DNA of 64,000 bases from Hydractinia symbiolongicarpus (lineage: Eukaryota > Cnidaria > Hydrozoa > Anthoathecata > Hydractiniidae): contig NC_079880.1 of assembly GCF_029227915.1 (NCBI RefSeq), positions 20,024,501 through 20,088,500 of the forward strand. The letters are read 5' to 3'. Shown here one piece after another: positions 25,080-36,125 of the stretch. Each line of letters begins with the position of its first letter. Position 1 is the stretch's first letter. The notes beneath the pieces were generated by a model. The model was not told the origin of the DNA and searched no databases. It saw only the letters and a list, made by a program, of their open reading frames with translations. The position numbers and the translations under genes were made by a program.

Positions 25080-25950
25080 CCTGACTCTATCTGGTCTGCA
25101 AAGTTAACGTTTTTATGTAAGCAAATGAATTACAGCGCTGTGCTGATGCCACAAACATCAGAAGATCGCCTCACCATGTCCTTATCTACTCCGATAAAGC
25201 TGCATGCTTTCTCGACTCAATCTATCATGTCACTAGTCATAGGCGCTGGCATCTTTTCTATTACTTTAGAAACGTAAGTAACCCATAATTTGTCTAAAAT
25301 TGTTTTAAGCGGCTTGTTGATGCAATAAGTCCATTGATTGGCATTTCGACGTACATCCAGGAGGGATCATTTGAATCTCGAATTTGTATTGTACCAGATT
25401 ATTCGTAATTTCATCTGTTTTGTGTGAAGAGAAGGCGTCAAAGTAAGCGAAGAATTTTCAAAACCAAGTTGTTTTGAGACCTGTCTATCATATTTTAGGC
25501 AAATTTCTTCAACCCAAGCTTTCATCAACCATTTATCCATCCAGATTTTCTCTTCCGTTTTGAGAATGAATCCGTCAGGAATGCGCTGGTTTTTAAAGGA
25601 CACAAGATACAATATCTTTTTTTAACTTCTAAAGGATAAATTAACGGCCTGCCATCTCCATCACAATTTCCTTTATCGCTAAGCGTGCAGTAGTGTTTAC
25701 TATGGTTCTTACAGATGATTCATTTATACCAAACTATGTAGATGTAGCTATAAATTTCTGGGTGAGTAAATAATGTTTCCGAATCTCGTGCTTCGTTTTT
25801 TTCGGAGTACCTTTTGGAAGATTTTTGGGTGTATTTCCTTGGATGTTTATCATTTGTAAGTGTAAGTAGAAATTTAAGGTTATCACATTATACATTTCAC
25901 ACCATTGTCTTATTTTCTCAGAGTCGTGATTTTTCTCCAATATCCGACCG
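25080..25950 (-). pseudogene. pogo/Tigger-type transposase remnant
   Basis: Minus-strand pieces in order: LGINESSVRTIVNTTAR, resembling the CENP-B-type helix-turn-helix (about 25680-25730); VSFKNQRIPDGFILK and WMDKWLMKAWVEEI (25480-25610), matching the FKxxxIPxGxxVxxxxKGWMDxxLMxxW region of DDE_1 transposases; a frame shift near 25440, then FDAFSSHKTDEIT with the second catalytic Asp; and MIPPGCTSKCQSMD and INKPLKTILDKLW near 25270-25380, close to the family's IPPGxTSxxQPxDV...NKPFK. Several stops follow. It is dead and probably truncated at both ends. Confidence 0.65.
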
Positions 25951-26554
25951 ATTTGTCATCAAAAAAAGGCTTCGAGGGTCTACCAACTAACGTAATTTAG
26001 CGATATCTAGAAACAACCTTGACAGACTTTATGAATGTCTTGTCAGCTGGGTTAAAACTGTTTGACTTACAAGTCAACTCAGTCCATTTTCCCTTTACAA
26101 GATACATTTTCTAGTCACTAACGCGCATCGAAAGGTGCGGGATTTCAACCTCAGTATTCCAAGTAATATAATATGTGGATACATTTTGCTCCCTAGGCTG
26201 CGTGACAGACTTGATCTAATCTAAATACACGCGTGGCATAAGACAACGCAGTTTAGACTGAACACGTAACTTAAACTAGATTTAATTGGCCGTATCAGGC
26301 TGTGTAATTCCGAATTTTTTTTCGCATATTACCATAAGTAATTAATTTACCTATGAGCGGGTCAAGTATAACGATGCACTCAGCCATGGGTGTTATGAAT
26401 AAAGACAAGGGTCCGCCCATCCTCAGGTTTTTGTCGTGGCACATACTTCTCTCACCGTTATTTCATGCATCCTTGTCCGCCTGTCAACATGAGGTACCAA
26501 AATATACTTGGACGGGGATTGTTACTATGATTATAGGTGCCATTTTCAATTTAA

Positions 26555-27655
26555 TACCCAGCTGGAACAAGACGTCTTAAGATGTCTTTTTTAAATCTTA
26601 TGTTAGAAAACGCTATAAGATGTCTTTAATGCATCTTCTTAAGAACGTCTTTCAAAAGACATCTTTTATACGTCTTTTGAAAGTAAATAAATTCCAATCT
26701 TGTAGTATACGCATTTCAGATGTCTTTTAGAAGACATCTAAAAGTTATTTAAAATATATCTTTAAAAAGACGTCTTTCTCTTCTTGCTATAATGCACCTA
26801 AAACGCGTCTTTTAAAAGACGTCTTGTTCTATTTCCAAAAGTGGTCTAAAATGCGTCTTTCAATAAACGTTCGCTTTTTATATGAAAAATTTGATTTAAA
26901 AACGGGGGTGTTCGCAAACTTAGTTAGCATGTTTATTTTTTTAGAAAATCCATTTTTCACGAAATTGATGAAAGCGGTAATCGTCAATTTTAATTTTTTT
27001 TAAATACAACAACCCTTAAGAATACGTTTTTATTTCATTACCTCGTAATTTTGCTTTCCTGCACCTCCTGGCGGATATTCTTCGATGAAAATTAGCGGTA
27101 TTTTAATGAAAGCATCAGAGAGATTTTAATTTTCATCAGGATCTTCACTACTACATTCATGGCGCAAGCCAATTTAAAAAGCAACAAAGACAAAGTTCCG
27201 CTTGAAGGCAAATTAATTTATAAAATTATAGTAGGTAAGTGTATTAGCTGATGTATTACGTTGTTACCCTTCTATGTATGGTGTGTTTTCTGACTACGTT
27301 TCTATGAAAGTTCATTATTTATCTGGAAATAAGCTTTTTTTCTCTCTAGATTCTGTCCGCGAGTGTTTCAAAGAATGAGCAAGAAATGCGACGCATAATT
27401 GGGACCAAGCTGCGAACGCTCCCAGTCAGAGGATCAGGGACATAAAGGGTACCTTAAACGTATAAATTTTCAAAAAACAAAGGAAAGCCCTTTCGACTAC
27501 TTACTTACGAATGTCATTTAAATACATTGACTTCTTTATTATTTCGAATATTTATTTTGTTTATTTCGGCCTTGCAAGCGTTACGACGAATGTCTTTTAG
27601 AAAAGCGGAAGATCTCTAAAAGACGTCTTTTATAGCTCTTTGTGCCGGCTGGGTA
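26555..27655. mobile_element. 1.1-kb inverted-repeat element with AAGACGTCTT palindromes
   Basis: Left end TACCCAGCTGGAACAAGACG (26555) and right end, read inward on the other strand, TACCCAGCCGGCACAAAGAG (27655) form imperfect terminal inverted repeats. TAA flanks both sides (26552-26554 and 27656-27658), a 3-bp duplication of the kind left by PIF/Harbinger elements. Perfect AAGACGTCTT palindromes sit at 26569, 26767, 26816 and 27619, with many near copies (AGACATCT, AAGATGTCTT) between 26560 and 26870. No transposase frame is present, so this is a non-autonomous element. The short open frames overlapping its ends (26353-26580 and 27630-27824) are not convincing genes. Confidence 0.65.
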
Positions 27656-28385
27656 TAAAATAGGTGAAAAATATATAAGCACCCACAAACAGACAAGATA
27701 ATGCTATTATTATAAAGAAATCCACGGGTTTGCAATTGTGCATAGTTTTGTTGTTACATTTCCGACCGTTGTACATACCCCAGGCATTGATTGCAATTTC
27801 GTTTATCTTCACCACGGTTACCATTTTGATTAAAATACGGGGATTAACAATACAGAAACTTAATAAGTTATAGCTATCTTAAAACCGTTCATACGAGAAA
27901 TCCATTGCGTTTATCGGCTCGGGTTTTATACAGCACGGTACAAGTTTTAACTTCGTAATAACCCTACTGATAGCTCAAACAGTGAATAAATAACACTGCC
28001 AGATGGTCGTAAAAACGTATTTAACTAATAACTTGAAATTTTGTTGTTAATATCTTTAGTCCTACAAACATCGATTGCAAAAAGCAAGCAAATTTTTACA
28101 CAATAAAGTTTTTGAAAATAATCCCGGTTTTCACATCTAGATAAAAAAACTTTCAGAAAATAGCTGTCAGGTAATATCTACAATATAAACTATTTTGTCA
28201 GATATATCACCTCTCGGTCAGCGTAACGATCTCGCAAGCTCGGTCTAAATTTTCAAGCTCGAATAATATTCCTAGGTACAGATTTACAAGAGAGTTTATA
28301 TTGTTTTAGTATAACGCTTTGCAACTTGTAAGGCAACAAATTATCGTCCTCAAAGCTTAAAAGGTAACATAAAGGAAGTGCAAAT
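27656..28385. other. intergenic, no gene recognised
   Basis: AT-rich DNA between the inverted-repeat element and the transporter gene. No domain, long open frame or repeat was recognised. Confidence 0.4.
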
Positions 28386-29630
28386 TTAAATCTTTATAAC
28401 AGTAAAAATCAATTCCTCCCGAAACAGCAAAAGAAGAAATAATAATATTAAGTTTATTCCTAATGAAATCAGAATGCTTGCATATTTTATTAACACCAAG
28501 GAAAAAAATGCTGCTAAAATGCTTCCTATCTGTTTGATCATAGTTCAAATGTCCTCCAAATAACATTGATTGGTCGACGACACAAGTTTGGAAAAAACAA
28601 CCACTAGAAACAAATGTTCGCCCAACTCACAGAAGCTTGAAGCTTCAACATAATACACTAACAATGCAATTTTGACGTTTAAATGAAGGTGGACATAGAC
28701 AAATACAAACTGACAAATTAGTATGGTGATAAGAGAAACGTGGCTTATGATTGCAAACCTGTAGGAAGCGGCGTTCCCTATTTTAATTTTGATGACTGTA
28801 AGACATAATAAGAGAACGGCTACACCATGAGAAAAAAGACCAATAGAAACAGTTTCGTAAGACATGGATAAAACATCCAGCACTAGAACTAGAAAATTTC
28901 GACCATAAGAGATGTTGACAACGGTAATGGAAAATGTCATTGCGTAAATAAATAACATAATTTTTGATTTCAAACTCTCTTTTAATACCTTTATAGCGTC
29001 ACTATTGGTAAATTGATGTTTTGTACCAGAGGGGTTATTGATGGATTCAGCTCTCTTCAAATCGTACTCCCTTGACAGATCGTGCGCAAAACATGTAACA
29101 CAGAGCTGTACGATTATAGTGATAGAGAGAAGAATGACACCTGATATGTTTCCATATGTAATTTGCAGATTGCCGAAATAAAAATTAAGCTCTGCAAAGG
29201 GAAGAACAAAACAAGGTCCGATTGTATAACCTATTGCTGACGCAACACTCAGATAAGTAATTTTGCTTTGTACATCTTTGACTGGATACGATCTCACTGT
29301 TTCGCCTATTATTAACGGTCTTACTATCATAACTCCGCCATTCAACAATTTTCCAATTAAAGGAAAAATTGGAGACCATGGTACAACATACGATATACTT
29401 CCAAGCATGGCTACGAAATTTAAAATTGTGATGATTAGTTTTATACGTCTTGTTTTATCAGCGTATCTAGCGACCACAGATGACAGCAACATAGGTAGGA
29501 TATAAACTGCAATGTTGATTAATCCATAATATAAATCAGGATGATCAGTTTTCATAAATTTTGTCAAGTAAATCCATAATGTAGCTGTGTTTGCACTTTT
29601 TTCAACTCCTCTTAGAGAAAGAATACTCGT
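28386..29630 (-). pseudogene. major facilitator (MFS) transporter with in-frame TGA
   Basis: One minus-strand frame runs from about 29630 (SLRGVEKSANTATLWIYL) to a TAA at 28386-28388, interrupted only by TGA at 28545-28547. It encodes eight to ten membrane helices. The MFS signature ARYADKTRRIK follows helix 2. KLLNGGVMIVRPLIIGETVRSYP and ASAIGYTIGPCFVLPFAELNFY with ITYGNISGVILL resemble the MFSD8/CLN7 branch. A charged loop (AHDLSREYDLKRAES to DAIKVLKES) separates the halves. After the TGA the same frame continues as another hydrophobic pair (IKQIGSILAAFFSLVLIKY and ISLGINLILLFLLLLF). The TGA replaces what is probably a CGA Arg codon. No upstream exon with a start ATG was found; a 3' splice site near 29630 is possible. 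Either a recent pseudogene, an allele or a sequencing error. Confidence 0.6.
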
Positions 29631-29639
29631 ATGTCAGGA

Positions 29640-31654
29640 AAGTGATTTTTCGTTTCTTCTCCCAAACTTTAATATCAATAACATCTTTCATGTTGAAATT
29701 AGATGCGCTGTAGATGATACTTTGTTGTTGTTTATGATGTTACTGTTATTAATTGCCTTTCCGTGGCAACATAGTATTTCCAATTTATTGCACAAATTTT
29801 CTATATCATTAAAAACAAATTATTATATGATAAATCTTGAACAATACAAACTATAGTTCCAAAAGTAATGAAGTAATAGTTCTATTGACTAGAGGTTTAT
29901 CTTCGTTGATAAGTAGGCTCTCCCTCAAGATTAACTTAAAATTATTACTGTTACTGCATAACATGGAAAAATTCCAAACCGATGGAGTATAATCACAATT
30001 ATATCTATGTTCCAGTGTTAACGGGTTTGTCGATAAGATCCGATATTCCTAAGTGCTCGCATATTATGACCTTAAAATGGAAGTGTCGCAAACGCCTTGT
30101 TTTCCTCGCAGCATAGTATTTGTAGTTTTTTACGTCGATTTTCCAACGAAAATTACAAGGTTTCTTGATTACGGTTTATTATCATCTCAATGATTGCTTA
30201 ACAAGATGAGTATTTTTTTGTTTCAATTCAATGCTGTTTTTCACCTGTAGGCCAACAATTTACATGCGATACGTTTGTCCGCATTATTAGAGATTCGGCT
30301 CAAACATGTGTTCTTTTAGCTTTTAAATGGATTAACACTTTAGCACGAAACTGTTTTCAAATTTTGGTTCGGATTATTTTTAATATATAATAACAAAATT
30401 GTTAAGGGCACTATTGCGATGCCAAAGTAGTTGAATTAGCTGGGAAGATGGATACTGGAAATGTAAAGGGATATAGCCGCATTATACATATAGTTGCGTT
30501 CTATAAAATGCTGCTCAATCTCGACCTTAGAAGGGGTATTGATGATAAGGTTGGTCAAAGTAGGCTGTTGTCGTATGATGAGTAATGAGGAGTATGAGTA
30601 TTACGACGCACTATACTTACGCGTTTTGAAAAGGAATAATGTACTTACTAACGTTTTTGTAATCCATAAAGGAAACATTATAAATGTGAACATGAATAAG
30701 TAATATTTATTTTTGCTTACTTCAATATATTTTGTATCAACTTCAGACTGAGTACAAATACATAGTAGTAAAAATTAGCTATAAAGTTTTGTACGCATTG
30801 TGTGTAAAAATTTAAGTACAGTTTAAATCAACATAGTAAAACAAAAAGCGCATAAAATGCACTACATTCAACACGGCTTTATGCTATGAATTCAAAATTG
30901 AATGACTAAAGCACAAGATCTTTAATCAGCTTTAGTTTTAAGACTTGGTTTAATGTTATTGATGTGTAACGCTTTCAATGTTATTAAACATGTTAAAATT
31001 CTGTATGTGCTTGCAATAACACTGACCAGTTATTTTCATGTGTCCAGTCTTGCTTGCACCATCGGGCCGAATTTTTTGTCGATTTCTCTAATTCCGCAGT
31101 AAATGTCAGTTTTTTAGGCTAGAGGTAACACGCAAGAAATTAATAGAATTACCAACTCTATGGAAGAGTAACAAAACTGAGAAAATTTGTTTGAGCAAAA
31201 ATTTCTGAAATGTCAATGCGCGAAAATATGGTGTAATTATTGCCATTTGTTGGCATTCTCTTTTTAATGCAGAAAGTTCTTATAAAATTTTCATATCACC
31301 AATTTTACTCCTATTTAATATTTCCTAATATGGGTTCTGTAACCATTTTAAAAGAAAATACAAAAAACGTTTAGTGAAAATAAGTTGCACATTTGAGTAT
31401 ATATAAAGTATATATGATAGTAAATTTTGAATAATATGTGATTATTAGAACAGGCTTTATAATATTTTAAATTTTATAGGAGTTTGACTGTAATATTCAA
31501 CGATAGTTAAGCATTTTTACTGCAGTTGATTTGTGTAGTTATTTCATCATAAAACATTAAATGTTTCGCTACTTATAGGGGCAGTTTACTTACTGTGTAA
31601 ACTTGAAAAATCCATGATTCCATAAATTTTAAGGCTGAGTTTAAATTTGCACAG
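29640..31654. other. intergenic, no gene recognised
   Basis: AT-rich sequence without recognisable domains. Open frames of 69-89 codons (for example 29587-29856 and 30494-30703) overlap the transporter's 5' side or show no motif. Exon 1 of the transporter, if it exists, may be hidden here. Confidence 0.4.
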
Positions 31655-32058
31655 TGTATAAGAAAAATTTGGATGCAACTAGAATATCCAGCTCTTCTCA
31701 TACGATTTCTAACATGTTCTTAACAAAATCGACTACCTGGGAAATAATAGCCATTGAAAATGTCGTTTTTAAATATGTGGTCAAGTAAAGATGTCTTAGG
31801 ATGTCACGTTAGCTAGTTAGGTACACGGCGCAGCTAGCTAGTTACAGCTCATGAATGTTAACGCCAACAAACTTTCAAGACATATTTCACATTAAAGGTC
31901 TTTTGCTAATATTAAACAATCAAGCTAAGCCAGATCAATAGAGTTAAGTCAATAATATTCTATTGCTTTCATCGACAGAAAAGTTTCTTTGATGTTGTGT
32001 CTTTTTTCGCCCGCCATTTCTAAATCTTGCTTTTAAGACGAGTGCATCACTTTATCTC

Positions 32059-32101
32059 GTTATACAAAAATGCCCATTATATCTGGGCATCTTTGTATAA
32101 C
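32059..32101. repeat. 18-bp-arm hairpin, copy 1
   Basis: GTTATACAAAAATGCCCA and, after a 7-base loop TTATATC, its complement TGGGCATCTTTGTATAAC pair at 17 of 18 positions. Such a strong isolated hairpin in non-coding repeat DNA could be a recombination or replication structure of the repeat. Confidence 0.85.
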
Positions 32102-32821
32102 GTGTCATCGTTGGTCACTCCGTAATAACGGTACAGGGGTCACAAGACCCCGGAGACAAGGTTGTACAATGACGTCATTATATTGTTTTCTTTTTTTAAA
32201 CTTAAATTTAAAAGCAATATTCTACATGTGTGCCATAATGACATAAGGGTCATTGTTTTTAAATTTTTACCTAAAAGCTATTTTCAATCGGTTTATAGGC
32301 AAATTCCGGAGCGTTGATTAACTAAAAAGCCTTCACGGCTGCCTTCAGCGAAGGGCTACAGCGCAGCATAACTTTTAACCTCATAGAAACCAAAATATTA
32401 GCTACAAATGTAAACAAATAACATTGCCAGAGAATTGTCAAATATGACTTGAATCACTCCGCTAGAAAAACAGCACGAAATTTTTTATAATTCTAAATCC
32501 ACTGCGTTTTTAATATCAACAATAATCAACACAATGAGCAACAAGCAAAACCAATTGAATATGTGTGATGGACTCTTCTTCTGACAAAAAAACGTTTAAC
32601 AATATTCGGATTGTGGTTATTCGAACGTTTTTTTTTTTTTTAAAAAACCTGTTGTTTTTTTTACAAACGTGCCACAAGTAAATCATTAGAAAATAATCGT
32701 GGTTTCTACAAACCCAAACAAAGCAGCTATCGTTTAATCGATACAATATAAAATTACCCTCGCTCAGCTTCGTTAAGATAGCAAACATTTTTGCATATAT
32801 GACGTCATTCTCGATCACATA

Positions 32822-33264
32822 TCTCTTTAATAATAGCCGTCGACTGTCTGTCTGTGTGTTTGCGAAAGCCGTGTCCCGTAACGGAAACACGAATTTTTTA
32901 AAATGCGCATCAATACCAAATGTGATATATTTTTATCCAGTTTGTTGCGACGGGAAATTTAAAGGACGAGCGAACGCGACCGGCGACCACGTGGATTTTT
33001 CCACGGGTTAACGACTAGTCTTTATAATAATAACGGTATTCCGTCTGTCTGTTTTGCGCCAAAAAACTACTCGTCTTACCGAAACACGAAATGTGATAAA
33101 TAAAAGACGGGTGAACGCGTGGATTTATCCACAGGCCACCGACTAGTCTGTATAATAATAGCCATCTGTCTGTCCGCGATAAAAGGGACGTGAAACAGGC
33201 ACGCGAAATAGCGTGTAATTTAAGACGGACGACCATGTGGATATTTTCACGGGTTAAAGACTAT
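32822..33264 (+). mobile_element. head-to-tail array of three Helitron-like modules, copy 1
   Basis: Module A is 32822-33018 (starts TCTCTTTAATAATAGCCG, ends GTGGATTTTTCCACGGG…CGACTAG). Module B is 33019-33146 (starts TCTTTATAATAATAACGG, ends GTGGATTTATCCAC…CGACTAG). Module C is 33147-33264 (starts TCTGTATAATAATAGCC, ends GTGGATATTTTCAC…GACTAT). Each has a TC start, a CTGTCTGTC word shortly after, a GTGGA/TCCAC hairpin and a CTAG or CTAT end, the hallmarks of Helitron termini, in only 118-197 bp. Each module starts exactly where the previous one ends. Module A follows an A, as Helitron insertion requires. Confidence 0.75.
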
Positions 33265-34277
33265 TCTAATACATTCTCGATACATTAGCTAATACATTCG
33301 CTTATGTTTTAGAAAGATATTTTTTTAGTTTTACAATTTTTATTTTATTTTTGTTTATGGACGTTTGCGGCATTTAATCAGTGTCACTGTTTGGATTTTT
33401 TAATTATACGTCTAAGATAATAAAAAAAAAACGCAAAGCACAATAGTCGGGTTCTACGCTCGCGAAGTCGGTTGAAGAAGCATCGCGAGAGAAAGATCTC
33501 CTGTCATTCTTTATTTTGCGAAGTAATTTACAGTAAAAGTTAATGGTGATCAATACAAAGTTGTGTGCTTAGTTAATACAGGTAAAAATTGTTGAACTTC
33601 TTTTTGGCAAAAGTGTGAAACACCTAAAAACAGACTTCTGCTCTATTTTACTATAAAAATAAATTAAAAAATTTCATTTTTGCTTTGTGTCTGTTTATTT
33701 TTTCTATCTAATCCATATTTTATAGCTGCAGTGTTTTATCTTAGGCGAGGAAAATGACTTAAAAGTCATTTGATTCTGTGGACTAATCCCTTTATGTTAA
33801 AATGAACAGGGAGACGGACGTCAGTCCGCCATTTTTTAATCGCTCCCTTAACTTTAATGAAAGTTAGTCGTATTGTATAAGAAAAATTTGGATGCAACTA
33901 GAATATCCAGCTCTTCTCATACGATTTCTAACATGTTCTTAACAAAATCGACTACCTGGGAAATAATAGCCATTGAATATGTCGTTTTTAAATATGTGGT
34001 CAAGTAAAGATGTCTTAGGATGTCACGTTAGCTAGTTAGGTACACGGGGCAGCTAGCTAGTTACAGCTCATGAATGTTAACGCCAACAAACTTTCAAGAC
34101 ATATTTCACATTAAAGGTCTTATGTTAATATTAAACAATCAAGCTAAGCCAGATCAATAGAGTTAAGTCAATAATATTCTATTGCTTTCATCGACAGAAA
34201 AGTTTCTTTGATGTTGTGTCTTTTTTCGCCCGCCATTTCTAAATCTTGCTTTTAAGACGAGTGCATCACTTTATCTC

Positions 34278-34320
34278 GTTATACAAAAATGCCCATTATA
34301 TCTGGGCATCTTTGTATAAC
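34278..34320. repeat. 18-bp-arm hairpin, copy 2
   Basis: Identical to the hairpin of copy 1, including the single mismatch, as expected for the tandem duplication. Confidence 0.85.
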
Positions 34321-35038
34321 GTGTCATCGTTGGTCACTCCGTAATAACGGTACAGGGGTCACAAGACCCCGGAGACAAGGTTGTACAATGACGTCATTAT
34401 ATTGTTTTCCTTTCTTTAAACTTAAATTTAAAAGCAATATTCTACATGTGTGCCATAATGACATAAGGGTCAATGTTTTTGAATTTTTACCTAAAAGCTA
34501 TTTTCAATCGGTTTATACGCAAACTCCGGAGCGTTGATTAACTAAAAGGCCTTCACGGCTGCCTTCAGCGAAGGGCTACAGCGCAGCATAACTTTTAACC
34601 TCATAGAAACCAAAATAGTAGCTACAAATGTAAACAAATAACATTGCCAGAGAATCGTCAAATATCACTTGAATCACTCCGCTACAAAAACAGCACGAAA
34701 TTTTTTATAATTTTAAATCCACTGCATTTTTAATATCAACAATAATCAACACAATGAGCAACAAGCAAAACCAATTGAATATGTGTGATGGACTCTTCTT
34801 CTGACAAAAAAACGTTTAACAAAATTCGGTATGTGGTTATTTGAACGTTTTTTTTTTTACAAAAACCTGTTTTTTTTTTACAAACGTGCCACAAGTAAAT
34901 CATTAGAAAATAATCGTGGTTTCTACAAACCCAAACAAAGCAGCTATCGTTTAATCGATACAATATAAAATTACCCTCGCTCAGCTTCGTTAAGATAGCA
35001 AACATTTTTGCATATATGACGTCATTCTCGATCACATA

Positions 35039-35483
35039 TCTCTTTAATAATAGCCGTCGACTGTCTGTCTGTGTGTCTGCGAAAGTCGTGTCCCGTAACG
35101 GAAACACGAAATTTTTAGAATGCGCATCAATACCAAATGTGAAATATTTTTATCCACTTTGTTGCGACGGGTAAATTTAAAGGACGAGCAAACGCGACGG
35201 GCGACCCCGTGGATTTTTCCACGGGTTAACGACTAGTCTTTATAATAATAACGGTATTCCGTCTGTCTGTTTGTGCGCCAAAAAACTACTCGTCTTACGG
35301 AAACACGGAATGTGATAAATAAAAGACGGGTGAACGCGTGGATTTATCCACAGGCCACCGACTAGTCTGTATAATAATAGCCGTCTGTCTGTCCGCGATA
35401 AAAGCGACGTGAAACAGGCACGCGAAATAGCGTGTAATTTAAGACGGACGACCACGTGGATATTTTCACGGGTTAAAGACTAT
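35039..35483 (+). mobile_element. head-to-tail array of three Helitron-like modules, copy 2
   Basis: Same arrangement as copy 1: modules at 35039-35236, 35237-35365 and 35366-35483 with ends CTAG, CTAG and CTAT. It is duplicated together with its 2.2-kb surroundings and is therefore not an independent insertion. Confidence 0.75.
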
Positions 35484-36125
35484 TCTAATACATTCTCGAT
35501 ACATTAGCTAATACATTCGCTTATGTTTTAGAAAGATATTTTTTTAGTTTTACAATTTTTATTTTATTTTTGTTTATGGACGTTTGCGGCTTTTAATCAG
35601 TGTCGTTGTTTGGATTTTTTAATTATACGTCTAAGATAATAAAAAAAAAACGCAGAGCACAATAGTCGGGTTCTACGCTCGCGAAGTCGGTTGAAGAAGC
35701 ATCGCGAGAGAAAGATCTCCTGTCATTCTTTATTTTGCGAAGTAATTTACAGTAAAAGTTAATGGTGATCAATACAAAGTTGTGTGCTTAGTTAATAGAG
35801 GTAAAAATTGTTGAACTTCTTTTTGGCAAAAGTGTGAAACACCTAAAAACAGCCTTCTGCTCTATTTTACTATAAAAATAAATTAAAAAATTTCATTTTT
35901 GCTTGGTGTCTGTTTATTCTTTCTATCTAATCCATATTTTTTAGCCGCTTCTTCTTCTATGCCCTTTCGATTTGTAAAAACAGTGTTTTATCTTAGGCGA
36001 GGCAAATGACTTTAAAGTCATTTGCTTCTGTGGACTAATCCCTTTATGTTAAAATAAACAGGGAGACGGACGTCAGTCCGCCATTTTTTAAGTCGCTCCC
36101 TTAACTTTAATGAAAGTTAGCCGTA

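Larger units (their letters stand above)
31655..33873. repeat. 2.2-kb tandem duplication, copy 1
   Basis: Copy 1 begins TGTATAAGAAAAATTTGG at 31655 and is repeated with an offset of 2219 bases from 33874. The copies differ at scattered single bases and small indels, so the duplication is young. Contents in order: a segment with TAGCTAGTTAGG words, a long hairpin (32059-32101), an AT-rich middle, three Helitron-like modules head to tail (32822-33264), and an end with CGGACGTCAGTCCG and AACTTTAATGAAAGTTAG hairpins (33810-33870). No credible coding frame is present; a 124-codon open frame shared by both copies begins at GTG and reads through a module end. Confidence 0.9.
33874..36125. repeat. 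2.2-kb tandem duplication, copy 2
   Basis: Copy 2 follows copy 1 directly (…GTTAGTCGTAT|TGTATAAG) and ends at AAAGTTAGCCGTAG near 36125. It is about 33 bp longer than copy 1 because of an extra CCGCTTCTTCTTCTATGCCC-containing segment near 35945-35980. It repeats the hairpin (34278-34320) and the Helitron-like array (35039-35483). Read as a unit, the pair is a two-copy head-to-tail tandem rather than two independent insertions. Confidence 0.9.

Noticed and set aside
26353-26580. 75-codon open frame on the plus strand
   Set aside because: It runs into the inverted-repeat element at 26555 and has no recognisable domain; a hydrophobic end alone does not make a gene.
32516-32890. 124-codon open frame, with a near-identical partner at 34736-35107
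   Set aside because: It starts at GTG in a repeat, runs through the reverse of a Helitron-like 5' end (QTDSRR comes from the CTGTCTGTC word) and is shared only because the 2.2-kb region is duplicated. No domain.
33015-33236. Minus-strand frames in the Helitron arrays (also 35240-35455)
   Set aside because: They are antisense readings of Helitron-like modules with no independent support.
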